The notes beneath the pieces were generated by a model. It was not told where the DNA came from and made no database searches. It worked only from the letters and a program-made list of their open reading frames with translations. Positions 1-7,094 of a stretch of 64,000 nucleotides of DNA are shown piece after piece. Within the stretch, counting starts at the first letter, position 1, and each line of letters starts with the position of its first letter. A program made the translations under genes and the position numbers. The DNA is from Caulobacter sp. 17J80-11 (GTDB taxonomy: Bacteria > Pseudomonadota > Alphaproteobacteria > Caulobacterales > Caulobacteraceae), in NCBI RefSeq assembly GCF_014349105.1, contig NZ_JACSJI010000001.1, positions 186,001 to 250,000 on the forward strand. The letters are read 5' to 3'.

Positions 1-645
1 GCCATGGACCTGCCCTGGGACCGGCTGGACGTGACCACCTTCTCCTTCCAGAAGGCGCTGGGTGGCGAGGCCGGCATCGGCTTCATGGTGCTGTCGCCGC
101 GCGCGGTCGAGCGGCTGAACACCTTCGACCCCGGCCGTTCGATCCCCAAGGTCCTGCGCCTGCGCAAGGACGGCCGTGCCGACGAGGCGATCTTCGACGG
201 CGCGCTGATCAACACCTTCTCCCTTCTCACGGTCGAGGACTGGCTGGACGGCCTGCGCTGGGCCGCCCGCGTCGGCGGCGTGCCCGAGCTGATCCGCCGC
301 ACCCAGTCGAATTTCGAGATCCTGTCGGACTGGGTGGCGCGCACGCCCTGGATCGACTTTCTCGCCAGCGATCCGGCGATCCGGTCGGAGACCTCGGTCT
401 GCCTGCAGTTCGTCGATCCGCGGGTGACCGGGCTGGACGCCGAGGGCCGCACGGCCTTCGTAAAGCGGTTCTGCTCGGCCCTTGAGCGGGAAGGGGTGGC
501 GCTGGACATCGCCGGCCATCGCTCAGCCCCGCCGGGCCTGCGCGTCTGGTGCGGCTGCACGGTCGAGGCCGCCGATGTCGAAGCGCTGACGCCCTGGCTG
601 GACTGGGCTTTCGCGGCGTCGATGGTGGAGCCGCAGCCGGCCTGA
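1..645 (+). CDS. serC: Phosphoserine aminotransferase, C-terminal part (5' end outside window)
   Basis: Class V PLP-dependent aminotransferase that converts 3-phosphohydroxypyruvate and glutamate to phosphoserine in serine biosynthesis (cytosol). The frame is open from the first base, so the start lies upstream and about 214 codons are seen. The PLP lysine sits in TFSFQKALGGEAG near the left edge, in the Ser-x-x-Lys context of this family. Downstream segments (INTFSLLTVEDWLDGLRW, then a small C-terminal domain) fit the alphaproteobacterial SerC type. The stop is followed by about 140 bp before purA on the same strand. The identification is good; only the missing N-terminus limits it. Confidence 0.85.
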   Translation, partial: AMDLPWDRLDVTTFSFQKALGGEAGIGFMVLSPRAVERLNTFDPGRSIPKVLRLRKDGRADEAIFDGALINTFSLLTVEDWLDGLRWAARVGGVPELIRRTQSNFEILSDWVARTPWIDFLASDPAIRSETSVCLQFVDPRVTGLDAEGRTAFVKRFCSALEREGVALDIAGHRSAPPGLRVWCGCTVEAADVEALTPWLDWAFAASMVEPQPA

Positions 646-784
646 TCGCCGCTTCGGTGGACAATACGGCGCCGACGGGACGACAGCGGCTTAAGACTGG
701 TCTATAGGCTCGCCCCGCGTGCGCCGCCGGCCCCTGGCCGAGCGGCTCGACGTGTGTGGAATTTGATCAGCGATCGGAGCGAAG

Positions 785-2074
785 GTGGCGAACGTCGCGG
801 TTGTCGGCGCCCAGTGGGGCGACGAAGGCAAGGGCAAGCTCGTCGACTGGCTGTCGAACCGGGCGGACGTGGTGGTGCGTTTCCAGGGCGGCCATAACGC
901 CGGCCATACCCTGGTGGTGGGCGACATCACCTACAAGCTTTCGCTGCTGCCCTCGGGCCTGGTGCAGGGCAAGCCGTCGATCATCGGCAACGGCGTGGTC
1001 GTCGACCCCTGGGCCCTGCTGGACGAGATCGGCCGCATCGAGGCCCAGGGCGTGAAGATCACGCCCGAGGTGCTCAGCCTGGCCGACAACGCCTGCCTGA
1101 TCCTGCCGATCCACCGCGACCTGGACGCCGCGCGCGAGAAGGCCGCCGGGGCCGGCAAGATCGGCACCACCGGCCGCGGCATCGGCCCGGCCTACGAAGA
1201 CAAGGTGGGCCGCCGCGCCGTGCGCGTCGCCGACCTGGCCGACCGCGCCGCCCTGGAGATCAAGGTCGAGCGCCTGCTGGCCCACCACAACGCGCTGCGT
1301 CGCGGGCTGGACCTGCCGGAAGTGGACGGCCCGGGCCTGATCGAGGCCCTGCTCGAGATCGCGCCGAAGGTGCTGCCGTACGCGCAGCCGGTCTGGCGCG
1401 TGCTCGACGCCGCTCACCGCGAGGGCAAGAAGATCCTGTTCGAAGGCGCGCAGGGCTCGCTGCTCGACGTCGACCACGGCACCTATCCGTTCGTCACCTC
1501 GTCCAACACCGTCGCCGGCCAGGCCGCGGCCGGCTCGGGCCTGGGCCCGAGCGCCGTGGGCTATGTTCTGGGCATCGTGAAGGCCTACACCACCCGCGTG
1601 GGCGGCGGCCCGTTCCCGACCGAGCTGCACGACGACATCGGCCGCCAGATCGGCGAGCGCGGCCGCGAGTTCGGCACCGTCACCGGGCGCGCGCGCCGCT
1701 GCGGCTGGTTCGACGCGGTGCTGGTGCGCCAGTCGGTGGCCATCAACGGCATCCACGGCGTGGCCCTGACCAAGCTGGACGTGCTGGACGGCCTCGAAAA
1801 GCTGAAGATCTGCGTCGGCTACCGCGTGGGCGGCCGCACCCTGGACTACCTGCCGGCCGGCATGAAGGACCAGGCCTCGGTCGAGCCGATCTACGAGGAA
1901 ATGGACGGCTGGTCGGAAAGCACGGTGGGCGCCCGTTCGTGGGTCGAACTGCCGGGCAATGCGGTGAAATACGTGCGCCGCATCGAGGAGCTCATCGGCG
2001 CGCCGGTGGCCCTGCTGTCGACCAGCCCCGAGCGCGACGACACGATCCTGATGCGCGATCCGTTCCAGGCGTAA
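785..2074 (+). CDS. purA: Adenylosuccinate synthetase
   Basis: Catalyses GTP-dependent condensation of IMP and aspartate to adenylosuccinate, the first committed step to AMP. The product is 429 aa, the usual length. The N-terminal P-loop-like motif [11 protein letters not shown] is at residues 8-18, HNAGHT follows at about 38-43, and [15 protein letters not shown] is at about 128-142; all are hallmark PurA motifs. The GTP-binding C-terminal region with STSPERDD is present. The start is GTG at 785, with GGAG about 6 nt upstream. No ATG gives a better N-terminus. It is followed after about 55 bp by the receiver-domain gene. Confidence 0.97.
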   Translation: MANVAVVGAQWGDEGKGKLVDWLSNRADVVVRFQGGHNAGHTLVVGDITYKLSLLPSGLVQGKPSIIGNGVVVDPWALLDEIGRIEAQGVKITPEVLSLADNACLILPIHRDLDAAREKAAGAGKIGTTGRGIGPAYEDKVGRRAVRVADLADRAALEIKVERLLAHHNALRRGLDLPEVDGPGLIEALLEIAPKVLPYAQPVWRVLDAAHREGKKILFEGAQGSLLDVDHGTYPFVTSSNTVAGQAAAGSGLGPSAVGYVLGIVKAYTTRVGGGPFPTELHDDIGRQIGERGREFGTVTGRARRCGWFDAVLVRQSVAINGIHGVALTKLDVLDGLEKLKICVGYRVGGRTLDYLPAGMKDQASVEPIYEEMDGWSESTVGARSWVELPGNAVKYVRRIEELIGAPVALLSTSPERDDTILMRDPFQA

Positions 2075-2129
2075 AGGCGGTCTTTACCGTACGCGGGTAT
2101 CCCTACGTCCGTGTAAGGGAGCTTCCCGC

Positions 2130-2939
2130 GTGTTCGCCGCCGATCCGAAACTCATTCAGCACTTCGCGCCGCATCTGCGCAGCGTGCTGATCGTCGATCC
2201 CCAGCCGGCTTCGGCCAAGGTGCTGGCCGATCTGGCGCGTGCGCTCGGCGGCAAGAACCTGATGATCGAGCCGGACGAGAAGACCGCGCTCAGCCTGGCC
2301 CGCGACTTCGACCCGACCCTGATCTTCGTCGAGTTCTCCGGCCCGCGGCTGGACGGCCTGGCCTTCACGCGCAAGCTGCGCCGCAGCGACATGGCCTGCC
2401 GCCGCGCGCCGGTGATCATGGTCACCGCCGAGGCGACGGTTCAGTCGATCAAGGGCGCCCGCGACGTCGGCGTGCACGAGTTCCTGCGCAAGCCCTTCAC
2501 CGCCGGCGACCTGCTGAAGCGGCTGGAGGCGGTGTCTATGAAGCCGCGCGACTGGATCGAGGCGGTCGGCTACGTCGGCCCGGACCGCCGACGCTTCAAC
2601 TCCGCCGAGTACGCCGGCCCGCGCAAGCGCAACGCCGACAAGCCCAAGACCCCGGGCGAAGCCCAGGCCCAGGCCATGGACCAGGCGGTCCGCATCCTGC
2701 GCGCCGCGGTCAACCAGTTCGACCAGGATCCCGGCCAGGCGATCCGCGCCCTGCGCCAGCAGGCCGTCACCCTGAAGCAGCTGGCGGTCGAGGGCAGCCA
2801 CGTGCAGCTGGCCGTCGCCGCCGCCCAGCTCGACCTGGCGCTCGCCAGCGACCGTCTGACTCGCGCGGATGTGGAAGGCCCGGTCGGCGCCGTCACCGGC
2901 CTGTTCGCCGCCAACGCGCCGCAGGCGCGGGTGGCGTAA
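2130..2939 (+). CDS. Receiver-domain protein with Glu in place of the phospho-acceptor Asp
   Basis: 269 aa. Residues 17-130 form a CheY-like receiver (SVLIVDPQPAS, later VTAEATVQS, then the conserved KPF lysine). Aligned with CheY, the phospho-acceptor position in IFVEFSGPRLDG is Glu rather than Asp, and the usual acidic pair near the N-terminus is Asp-Pro. Thr (VTAE) and Lys (KPF) of the switch are kept. The C-terminal half is Ala/Gln-rich and helical with no recognised DNA-binding or enzymatic domain. The start is GTG with AAGGGAG about 8 nt upstream. It lies between purA and rpoH (convergent). It may act as a phosphorylation-independent adaptor; that is inference. Confidence 0.8.
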   Translation: MFAADPKLIQHFAPHLRSVLIVDPQPASAKVLADLARALGGKNLMIEPDEKTALSLARDFDPTLIFVEFSGPRLDGLAFTRKLRRSDMACRRAPVIMVTAEATVQSIKGARDVGVHEFLRKPFTAGDLLKRLEAVSMKPRDWIEAVGYVGPDRRRFNSAEYAGPRKRNADKPKTPGEAQAQAMDQAVRILRAAVNQFDQDPGQAIRALRQQAVTLKQLAVEGSHVQLAVAAAQLDLALASDRLTRADVEGPVGAVTGLFAANAPQARVA

Positions 2940-2944
2940 CGGGC

Positions 2945-3008
2945 TTCTCCTCCCATGCGCGCGCAGCGCGCGGGGGAGGGGGACCGCCGAAGGCGGTGGA
3001 GGGGGCGA
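2945..3008. repeat. Intergenic GC-rich repeat, copy 1
   Basis: A stretch of C-rich then G-rich palindromic blocks (TCTCCTCCC, GGGGGAGGGGGACC, GGTGGAGGGGGCGA). It recurs in opposite orientation at 3068-3124. The two copies lie head to head between the convergent receiver gene and rpoH. REP-like elements of this kind are common between genes in Caulobacterales genomes. They may help end transcription of both genes; function is inferred. Confidence 0.7.
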
Positions 3009-3067
3009 ACCGCCGCCTCTGTCAAAGCTTCACTCCGGACAAAAGAAAAAGGGGCGCGCCCTACGGC

Positions 3068-3124
3068 TCGCCCCCTCCACCACGCTTCGCGTGGTCCCCC
3101 TCCCCCGTTTCGCAGGGGAGGAGA
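3068..3124. repeat. Intergenic GC-rich repeat, copy 2 (inverted)
   Basis: The reverse complement of this stretch reads CTCTCCTCCCC, then GGGGGAGGGGGACC, a short hairpin, and GGTGGAGGGGGCGA, matching copy 1 at 2945-3008 block by block. Only the loop bases of the inner hairpins differ. About 60 bp separates the two copies. The right edge touches the stop codon of rpoH. Confidence 0.7.
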
Positions 3125-3128
3125 GAAT

Positions 3129-4016
3129 TTACGCGTCGACCAGGTTCCGCTCGGTGGCGGCGGCGCGCATGGCCTTCTGTAGCTTTTCGAAGGCGCGGAC
3201 TTCGATCTGGCGGACCCGCTCGCGGCTGACGCCGTACTGCGAGGCCAGTTCCTCCAGCGTGGTCGGCTCGTCCTTCAGCCGGCGCTCGGTCAGGATGTGA
3301 CGCTCGCGGTCGGTCAGCTCCTGCATGGCTTCCTGCAGCAGGCCCATGCGCAGGCTGCGCTCCTCGCTCTCGGCGATCTGGCTCTCCTGCGACACCTGGG
3401 TGTCGTCGGCCAGCCAGTCCTGCCACTCGCTCTCGCTGTCCGAGCGCAGAGGTGCGTTCAGCGAGGCGTCGGGACCGGCCAGGCGCCGGTTCATCGAGAT
3501 GACCTCCTCGTTGGTCACGCCCAGCTTGGTGGCGATGGTCTCGACCTGATCGGGGCGCAGGTCGCCTTCCTCGAAGGCGCTGATCTGGCTCTTCGCCTTG
3601 CGCAGGTTGAAGAACAGCTTCTTCTGGGCCGCGGTCGTGCCCATCTTCACCAGCGACCACGAGCGCAGGATGTATTCCTGGATCGAGGCGCGGATCCACC
3701 ACATGGCGTAGGTCGCCAGGCGGAAGCCCTTGTCCGGGTCGAACTTCTTCACGGCCTGCATCAGGCCGACGTTGCCTTCCGAGATCACTTCGCCGATCGG
3801 CAGGCCGTAGCCGCGATAGCCCATGGCGATCTTGGCCACGAGGCGCAGGTGCGAGGTGACGAGCTTGTGGGCGGCCTGAGGATCCTCGTGCTCCTGCCAA
3901 CGCTTGGCGAGCATGAACTCCTCGTCCTTCGTCAGCATCGGGAACTTGCGGATCTCGGTGAGATACCGAGACAGCCCGCCTTCCGGCGAGATGACGGCGA
4001 GCGAATTGTTGGCCAT
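3129..4016 (-). CDS. rpoH: RNA polymerase sigma factor RpoH (sigma-32)
   Basis: Heat-shock sigma factor directing RNA polymerase to chaperone and protease promoters. 295 aa. Region 2 is seen in LRLVAKIAMGYRGYG through LATYAMWWIRASIQEYILRS. It is followed by the RpoH-box-like QKKLFFNLRKAK and by region 4 with LEELASQYGVSRERVRQIE. The start MANNSLAV (ATG at 4016) is chosen because GGGGAGTAAGG lies just upstream; an ATG 30 codons further out would give an unrelated N-terminus. A candidate heat-shock promoter lies about 100 nt upstream (4116-4141). It converges on the receiver gene. Confidence 0.96.
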   Translation of the reverse strand: MANNSLAVISPEGGLSRYLTEIRKFPMLTKDEEFMLAKRWQEHEDPQAAHKLVTSHLRLVAKIAMGYRGYGLPIGEVISEGNVGLMQAVKKFDPDKGFRLATYAMWWIRASIQEYILRSWSLVKMGTTAAQKKLFFNLRKAKSQISAFEEGDLRPDQVETIATKLGVTNEEVISMNRRLAGPDASLNAPLRSDSESEWQDWLADDTQVSQESQIAESEERSLRMGLLQEAMQELTDRERHILTERRLKDEPTTLEELASQYGVSRERVRQIEVRAFEKLQKAMRAAATERNLVDA

Positions 4017-4115
4017 GGACCTTACTCCCCGGGCGGTCACGTGGTCGGGAGAGCCGTGAAGCCGGCCGCGCCACCCCAGCGCGGTCAGTCGCCCGTTCCC
4101 CGTCAACGACCCAAG

Positions 4116-4141
4116 ATAGGGATGGTTGCGTGCGGTTTAAG
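4116..4141 (-). promoter_or_regulatory. Candidate heat-shock-type promoter of rpoH
   Basis: On the minus strand CTTAAA (4136-4141) is followed after 14 nt by CCCTAT (4116-4121). This resembles the sigma-32 pattern CTTGAA and CCCAT-T. It lies about 100 nt before the rpoH ATG. Caulobacter rpoH is known to be partly autoregulated from a heat-shock promoter, which makes the match plausible, but it is by eye only. Confidence 0.35.
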
Positions 4142-4254
4142 GCGCCGCTTCGAAAATAAGTCACGTTCGGTGTTGCCGAAATCGCGATCTCGAAACTGCA
4201 ACTGAGGTTATTACAGGTTGGTGCGTTCCTTTTCAAGACGCACCTTGCCGCACC

Positions 4255-4947
4255 CTAATTGAAGTCGACGTGCAGGTGGTCGTCGTGACGCGCGGCGTAG
4301 CAGCCCTGGAAGCGCGCCTTGGCGTTCCCCCACAGGCCGAACCGCTTTTCCAGGTGAGGCTCGATCAGCACCCGGCGAACCGCCTTCTCCTTGATCAGGG
4401 TGCGGGTGAGCAGTTCGGAGCGCGCCTCGTCCAGTCGCCAGGTCCGCGTCGTCGGCGGGTCCGGGCGGCGGTGCTTCCACCTTCCGGGGCAGGGATCCGG
4501 CTCGCCGGCGGGCCGCGGCTCGAAGTCCTCGTAACCGTTGATGGAGCCCGGCGGCTTGGGCAGGCGCCGCCCGTCCTTGCTCTCGTAGAACAGGGCCAGG
4601 TCGATCTGGCGTCCGTCGCCATGGCTCAGGTGCGGCGGGAAGGGCTTCTTCCCGCTGGGCCAGGACGCGTCCATGAAGGTCACGACCGTGTCCGGATAGG
4701 CCTTGTGCACCGCCCGCGCGGCCCGAACGATCGCGTCACGGGTCTGCGGCGTGACGTAGTGGCGATCCGTCAGGCAGTAGGTCCCGTGGGCCGGCCGCAA
4801 GGGCTCGGAGCCGTCGCAGGGCAGAGGCACCAGCCCGGCCGGGCTCGGCGTCGGCGGCCGCTTCGGCGGCGGCAGCGGGGCGGACGCGCTCGCGCAGGTG
4901 TCCAGGGCCACGAACAACAGGCAGGCGAGGGCGACGGCGGCGCGCAT
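4255..4947 (-). CDS. Exported murein endopeptidase-like protein (MepA/LAS-type metallopeptidase)
   Basis: 230 aa with an N-terminal signal peptide (MRAAVALACLLFVALDTCASA) and a Pro-rich linker. HLSHGDGRQIDLALFYE carries a His...Asp zinc-ligand pair, and the C-terminus DDHLHVDFN supplies the second His motif. This is the layout of penicillin-insensitive murein endopeptidases and related LAS peptidases that cut peptidoglycan cross-links in the periplasm. Several cysteines in the mature part suggest disulfides. It is divergent from the truncated haemoglobin gene and lies upstream of rpoH on the same strand, with rpoH's own promoter region between them. The family call is sound; the exact bond cleaved is unknown. 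Confidence 0.72.
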   Translation of the reverse strand: MRAAVALACLLFVALDTCASASAPLPPPKRPPTPSPAGLVPLPCDGSEPLRPAHGTYCLTDRHYVTPQTRDAIVRAARAVHKAYPDTVVTFMDASWPSGKKPFPPHLSHGDGRQIDLALFYESKDGRRLPKPPGSINGYEDFEPRPAGEPDPCPGRWKHRRPDPPTTRTWRLDEARSELLTRTLIKEKAVRRVLIEPHLEKRFGLWGNAKARFQGCYAARHDDHLHVDFN

Positions 4948-5070
4948 CGGACATCCGGGGTGGGGAAGCTCAGCCGTATCATCGTTCGCCCGGGGGCGCG
5001 CGCAAGGGCCTCACGCGCTTCGTCGCGCGCTTGCTTGCGGACGCGCGCGCGGTGTGGGAAGCGGCCGCCC

Positions 5071-5460
5071 ATGACGCCCGCGACCGAGATCACCGACGAA
5101 GCCCTCGCCGTGCAGGTGGAGCGTTTCTACGACAAGGTCCGCCGCGACCCGCTGATCGGCCCGGTGTTCGAGACGGCGATCGACGACTGGCCCGAGCACC
5201 TCGTCAAGCTGACCGACTTCTGGTCGTCGGTGACGCTGGCCACCGGACGCTATCGCGGCCGCCCGATGCCGGCGCACATGAAGCTGCCGCTGGAGCCGCG
5301 CATGTTCGACCGTTGGCTGTTCCTGTGGGGCGAGACCGCCGACGAGCTGTTCGCGCCCGCCCAGGCCCGGGTGCTGCGCGAGAAGGCGGCGCGCATCGGC
5401 CAGAGCCTGAGCCTGGCCATGTTCTTCCGCCCCGAGGACGTCCGCCCGAAGGGCGACTGA
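5071..5460 (+). CDS. Group III truncated haemoglobin
   Basis: 129 aa haem protein of the 2-over-2 globin fold. Family marks are FYDKVRRDPLIGPVF near the N-terminus (Tyr B10 region), WPEHLVKLTDFWSSV with the E-helix His, TGRYRGRPMPAHMKLP with the proximal His, and RWLFLWGETADEL with the G-helix Trp. Group III members bind O2 or NO, and their physiological role is often unknown. The ATG at 5071 gives a normal-length protein; the frame stays open far upstream without a credible start. A 60-bp gap separates it from the downstream aldehyde dehydrogenase gene. Confidence 0.88.
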   Translation: MTPATEITDEALAVQVERFYDKVRRDPLIGPVFETAIDDWPEHLVKLTDFWSSVTLATGRYRGRPMPAHMKLPLEPRMFDRWLFLWGETADELFAPAQARVLREKAARIGQSLSLAMFFRPEDVRPKGD

Positions 5461-5520
5461 CGGGCTACCGGAATCGGCCGCGGACCGCTAAGCCCTCACC
5501 TCGAGTATCGGAGAGGCGAC

Positions 5521-7029
5521 ATGACCACGGCTGAACAGGCGCGCGCAATTCTGGACCGTCTCGGCGTCGAGCGGGCCGCCTTCGAAGGCGGCGACCTGGC
5601 CGTGCGCTCTCCGGTCGACGGCGCCGAGATCGGCGCGGTCCGCACCCAGTGCGCCGCCCAGGTCACTGAAACCGTCGGCCGCGCCGACGCCGCCTTCCGC
5701 GCCTGGCGCAAGGTCCCGGCCCCGCGCCGCGGCGAGCTGGTCCGCCTGCTGGGTGAAGAACTGCGCAAGGCCAAGGACGACCTGGGCCTGTTGGTCACCC
5801 TGGAGTCCGGCAAGATCCGCTCCGAGGGCCTGGGCGAAGTCCAGGAGATGATCGACATCTGCGACTTCGCCGTCGGCCTGTCGCGCCAGCTCTACGGCCT
5901 GACCATGCCGTCCGAGCGGCCCGGCCACCACATGCTGGAGCGCTGGCAGCCGCTGGGCCCGGTCGCGGTCATTTCGGCCTTCAACTTCCCCGTCGCCGTG
6001 TGGTGCTGGAACGCCGCCCTGGCCCTGGTCTGCGGCGACAGCGTGATCTGGAAGCCGTCGGAGAAGACCCCGCTGGTGGCGCTGGCCACGCAGGCGATCT
6101 TCGAGCGCGCCGCGGCCCGCTTCGGCGAAGCCCCGGCCCACCTGTCGCAGGTGCTGGTCGGCGCTCAGGCCGTGGGCGAGGCCCTGGTCGACGACCCGCG
6201 CGTGCCGCTGGTCTCGGCCACCGGCTCGACCCGCATGGGCCGCGCGGTCGCCCCGCGCGTGGCCGAGCGCTTCGGCCGCTGCCTGCTGGAGCTGGGCGGC
6301 AACAACGCCATGATCGTCACGCCGTCGGCCGACCTCGACATGGCCGTGCGCGCCATCGCCTTCTCGGCCGTCGGCACCGCCGGCCAGCGCTGCACCACGC
6401 TGCGGCGCCTGCTGGTCCACGCCAGCGTCGCCGACGCCCTGGTCGAGCGCCTGAAGGGCGCCTACACCACCCTGAAGATCGGAAGCCCCTTGGAAGGCGA
6501 CACCCTGGTCGGTCCCCTGATCGACGAGCGCTCGGCCGAGGCCTTCGACACGGCGCTGGACCGCGCCAGGGCCGAGGGCGGCACGGTGGTGGTCGGCGGC
6601 GGCCGGGCCGACGCCGGCTTGGGCGGCGCCTACGTGAAGCCGGCCATCGTGCGCATGCCGGCCCAGAGCGCCATCGTCCGCCACGAGACCTTCGCGCCGA
6701 TCCTCTACGTCCTGACCTGGACCGACTTCGACGAGGCGATCGAACTGCAGAACGCCGTGCCGCAGGGCCTGTCGTCCTGCGTGTTCACCGACAGCGTGCG
6801 CGAGGCCGAGGCCTTCCTGTCGGCCACCGGCAGCGACTGCGGCATCGCCAACGTCAATATCGGCCCGTCCGGGGCCGAGATCGGCGGCGCCTTCGGCGGC
6901 GAGAAGGAGACCGGCGGCGGCCGCGAGAGCGGCTCGGACGCTTGGAAAACCTACATGCGCCGCCAGACGCAGACGGTGAACTATTCCAAGGAGTTGCCGC
7001 TCGCTCAGGGAGTCCGTTTCGACGTCTGA
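5521..7029 (+). CDS. ALDH7-type aldehyde dehydrogenase (aminoadipic semialdehyde dehydrogenase-like)
   Basis: 502 aa NAD(P)-dependent aldehyde dehydrogenase. The catalytic Cys291 lies in GTAGQRCTTLRRL, a form typical of the antiquitin (ALDH7) group, and the general-base Glu257 is in LLELGGNNAM. NAD-binding ISAFNFPVAVWCWN and SATGSTRMG are present, and the C-terminus has FGGEKETGGGRESGSDAWK. Bacterial members often oxidise piperideine-6-carboxylate/aminoadipate semialdehyde in lysine breakdown; substrate is not proven here. AGGCGAC supplies a weak ribosome site before ATG 5521. No other lysine-catabolism gene is adjacent. Confidence 0.88.
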   Translation: MTTAEQARAILDRLGVERAAFEGGDLAVRSPVDGAEIGAVRTQCAAQVTETVGRADAAFRAWRKVPAPRRGELVRLLGEELRKAKDDLGLLVTLESGKIRSEGLGEVQEMIDICDFAVGLSRQLYGLTMPSERPGHHMLERWQPLGPVAVISAFNFPVAVWCWNAALALVCGDSVIWKPSEKTPLVALATQAIFERAAARFGEAPAHLSQVLVGAQAVGEALVDDPRVPLVSATGSTRMGRAVAPRVAERFGRCLLELGGNNAMIVTPSADLDMAVRAIAFSAVGTAGQRCTTLRRLLVHASVADALVERLKGAYTTLKIGSPLEGDTLVGPLIDERSAEAFDTALDRARAEGGTVVVGGGRADAGLGGAYVKPAIVRMPAQSAIVRHETFAPILYVLTWTDFDEAIELQNAVPQGLSSCVFTDSVREAEAFLSATGSDCGIANVNIGPSGAEIGGAFGGEKETGGGRESGSDAWKTYMRRQTQTVNYSKELPLAQGVRFDV

Positions 7030-7094
7030 GGCGTTATCCCGGTCGAAGTCGGTTACCGATCGGGCTAGCTTCTTTCGTCGAGATCGGATGGTGC

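Noticed and set aside
6000-7094. Upstream extension of the hybrid kinase frame through the aldehyde dehydrogenase gene
   Set aside because: The extension is Arg/Gly-rich antisense-like sequence in another frame of a clear ALDH; the kinase begins at ATG 7095.
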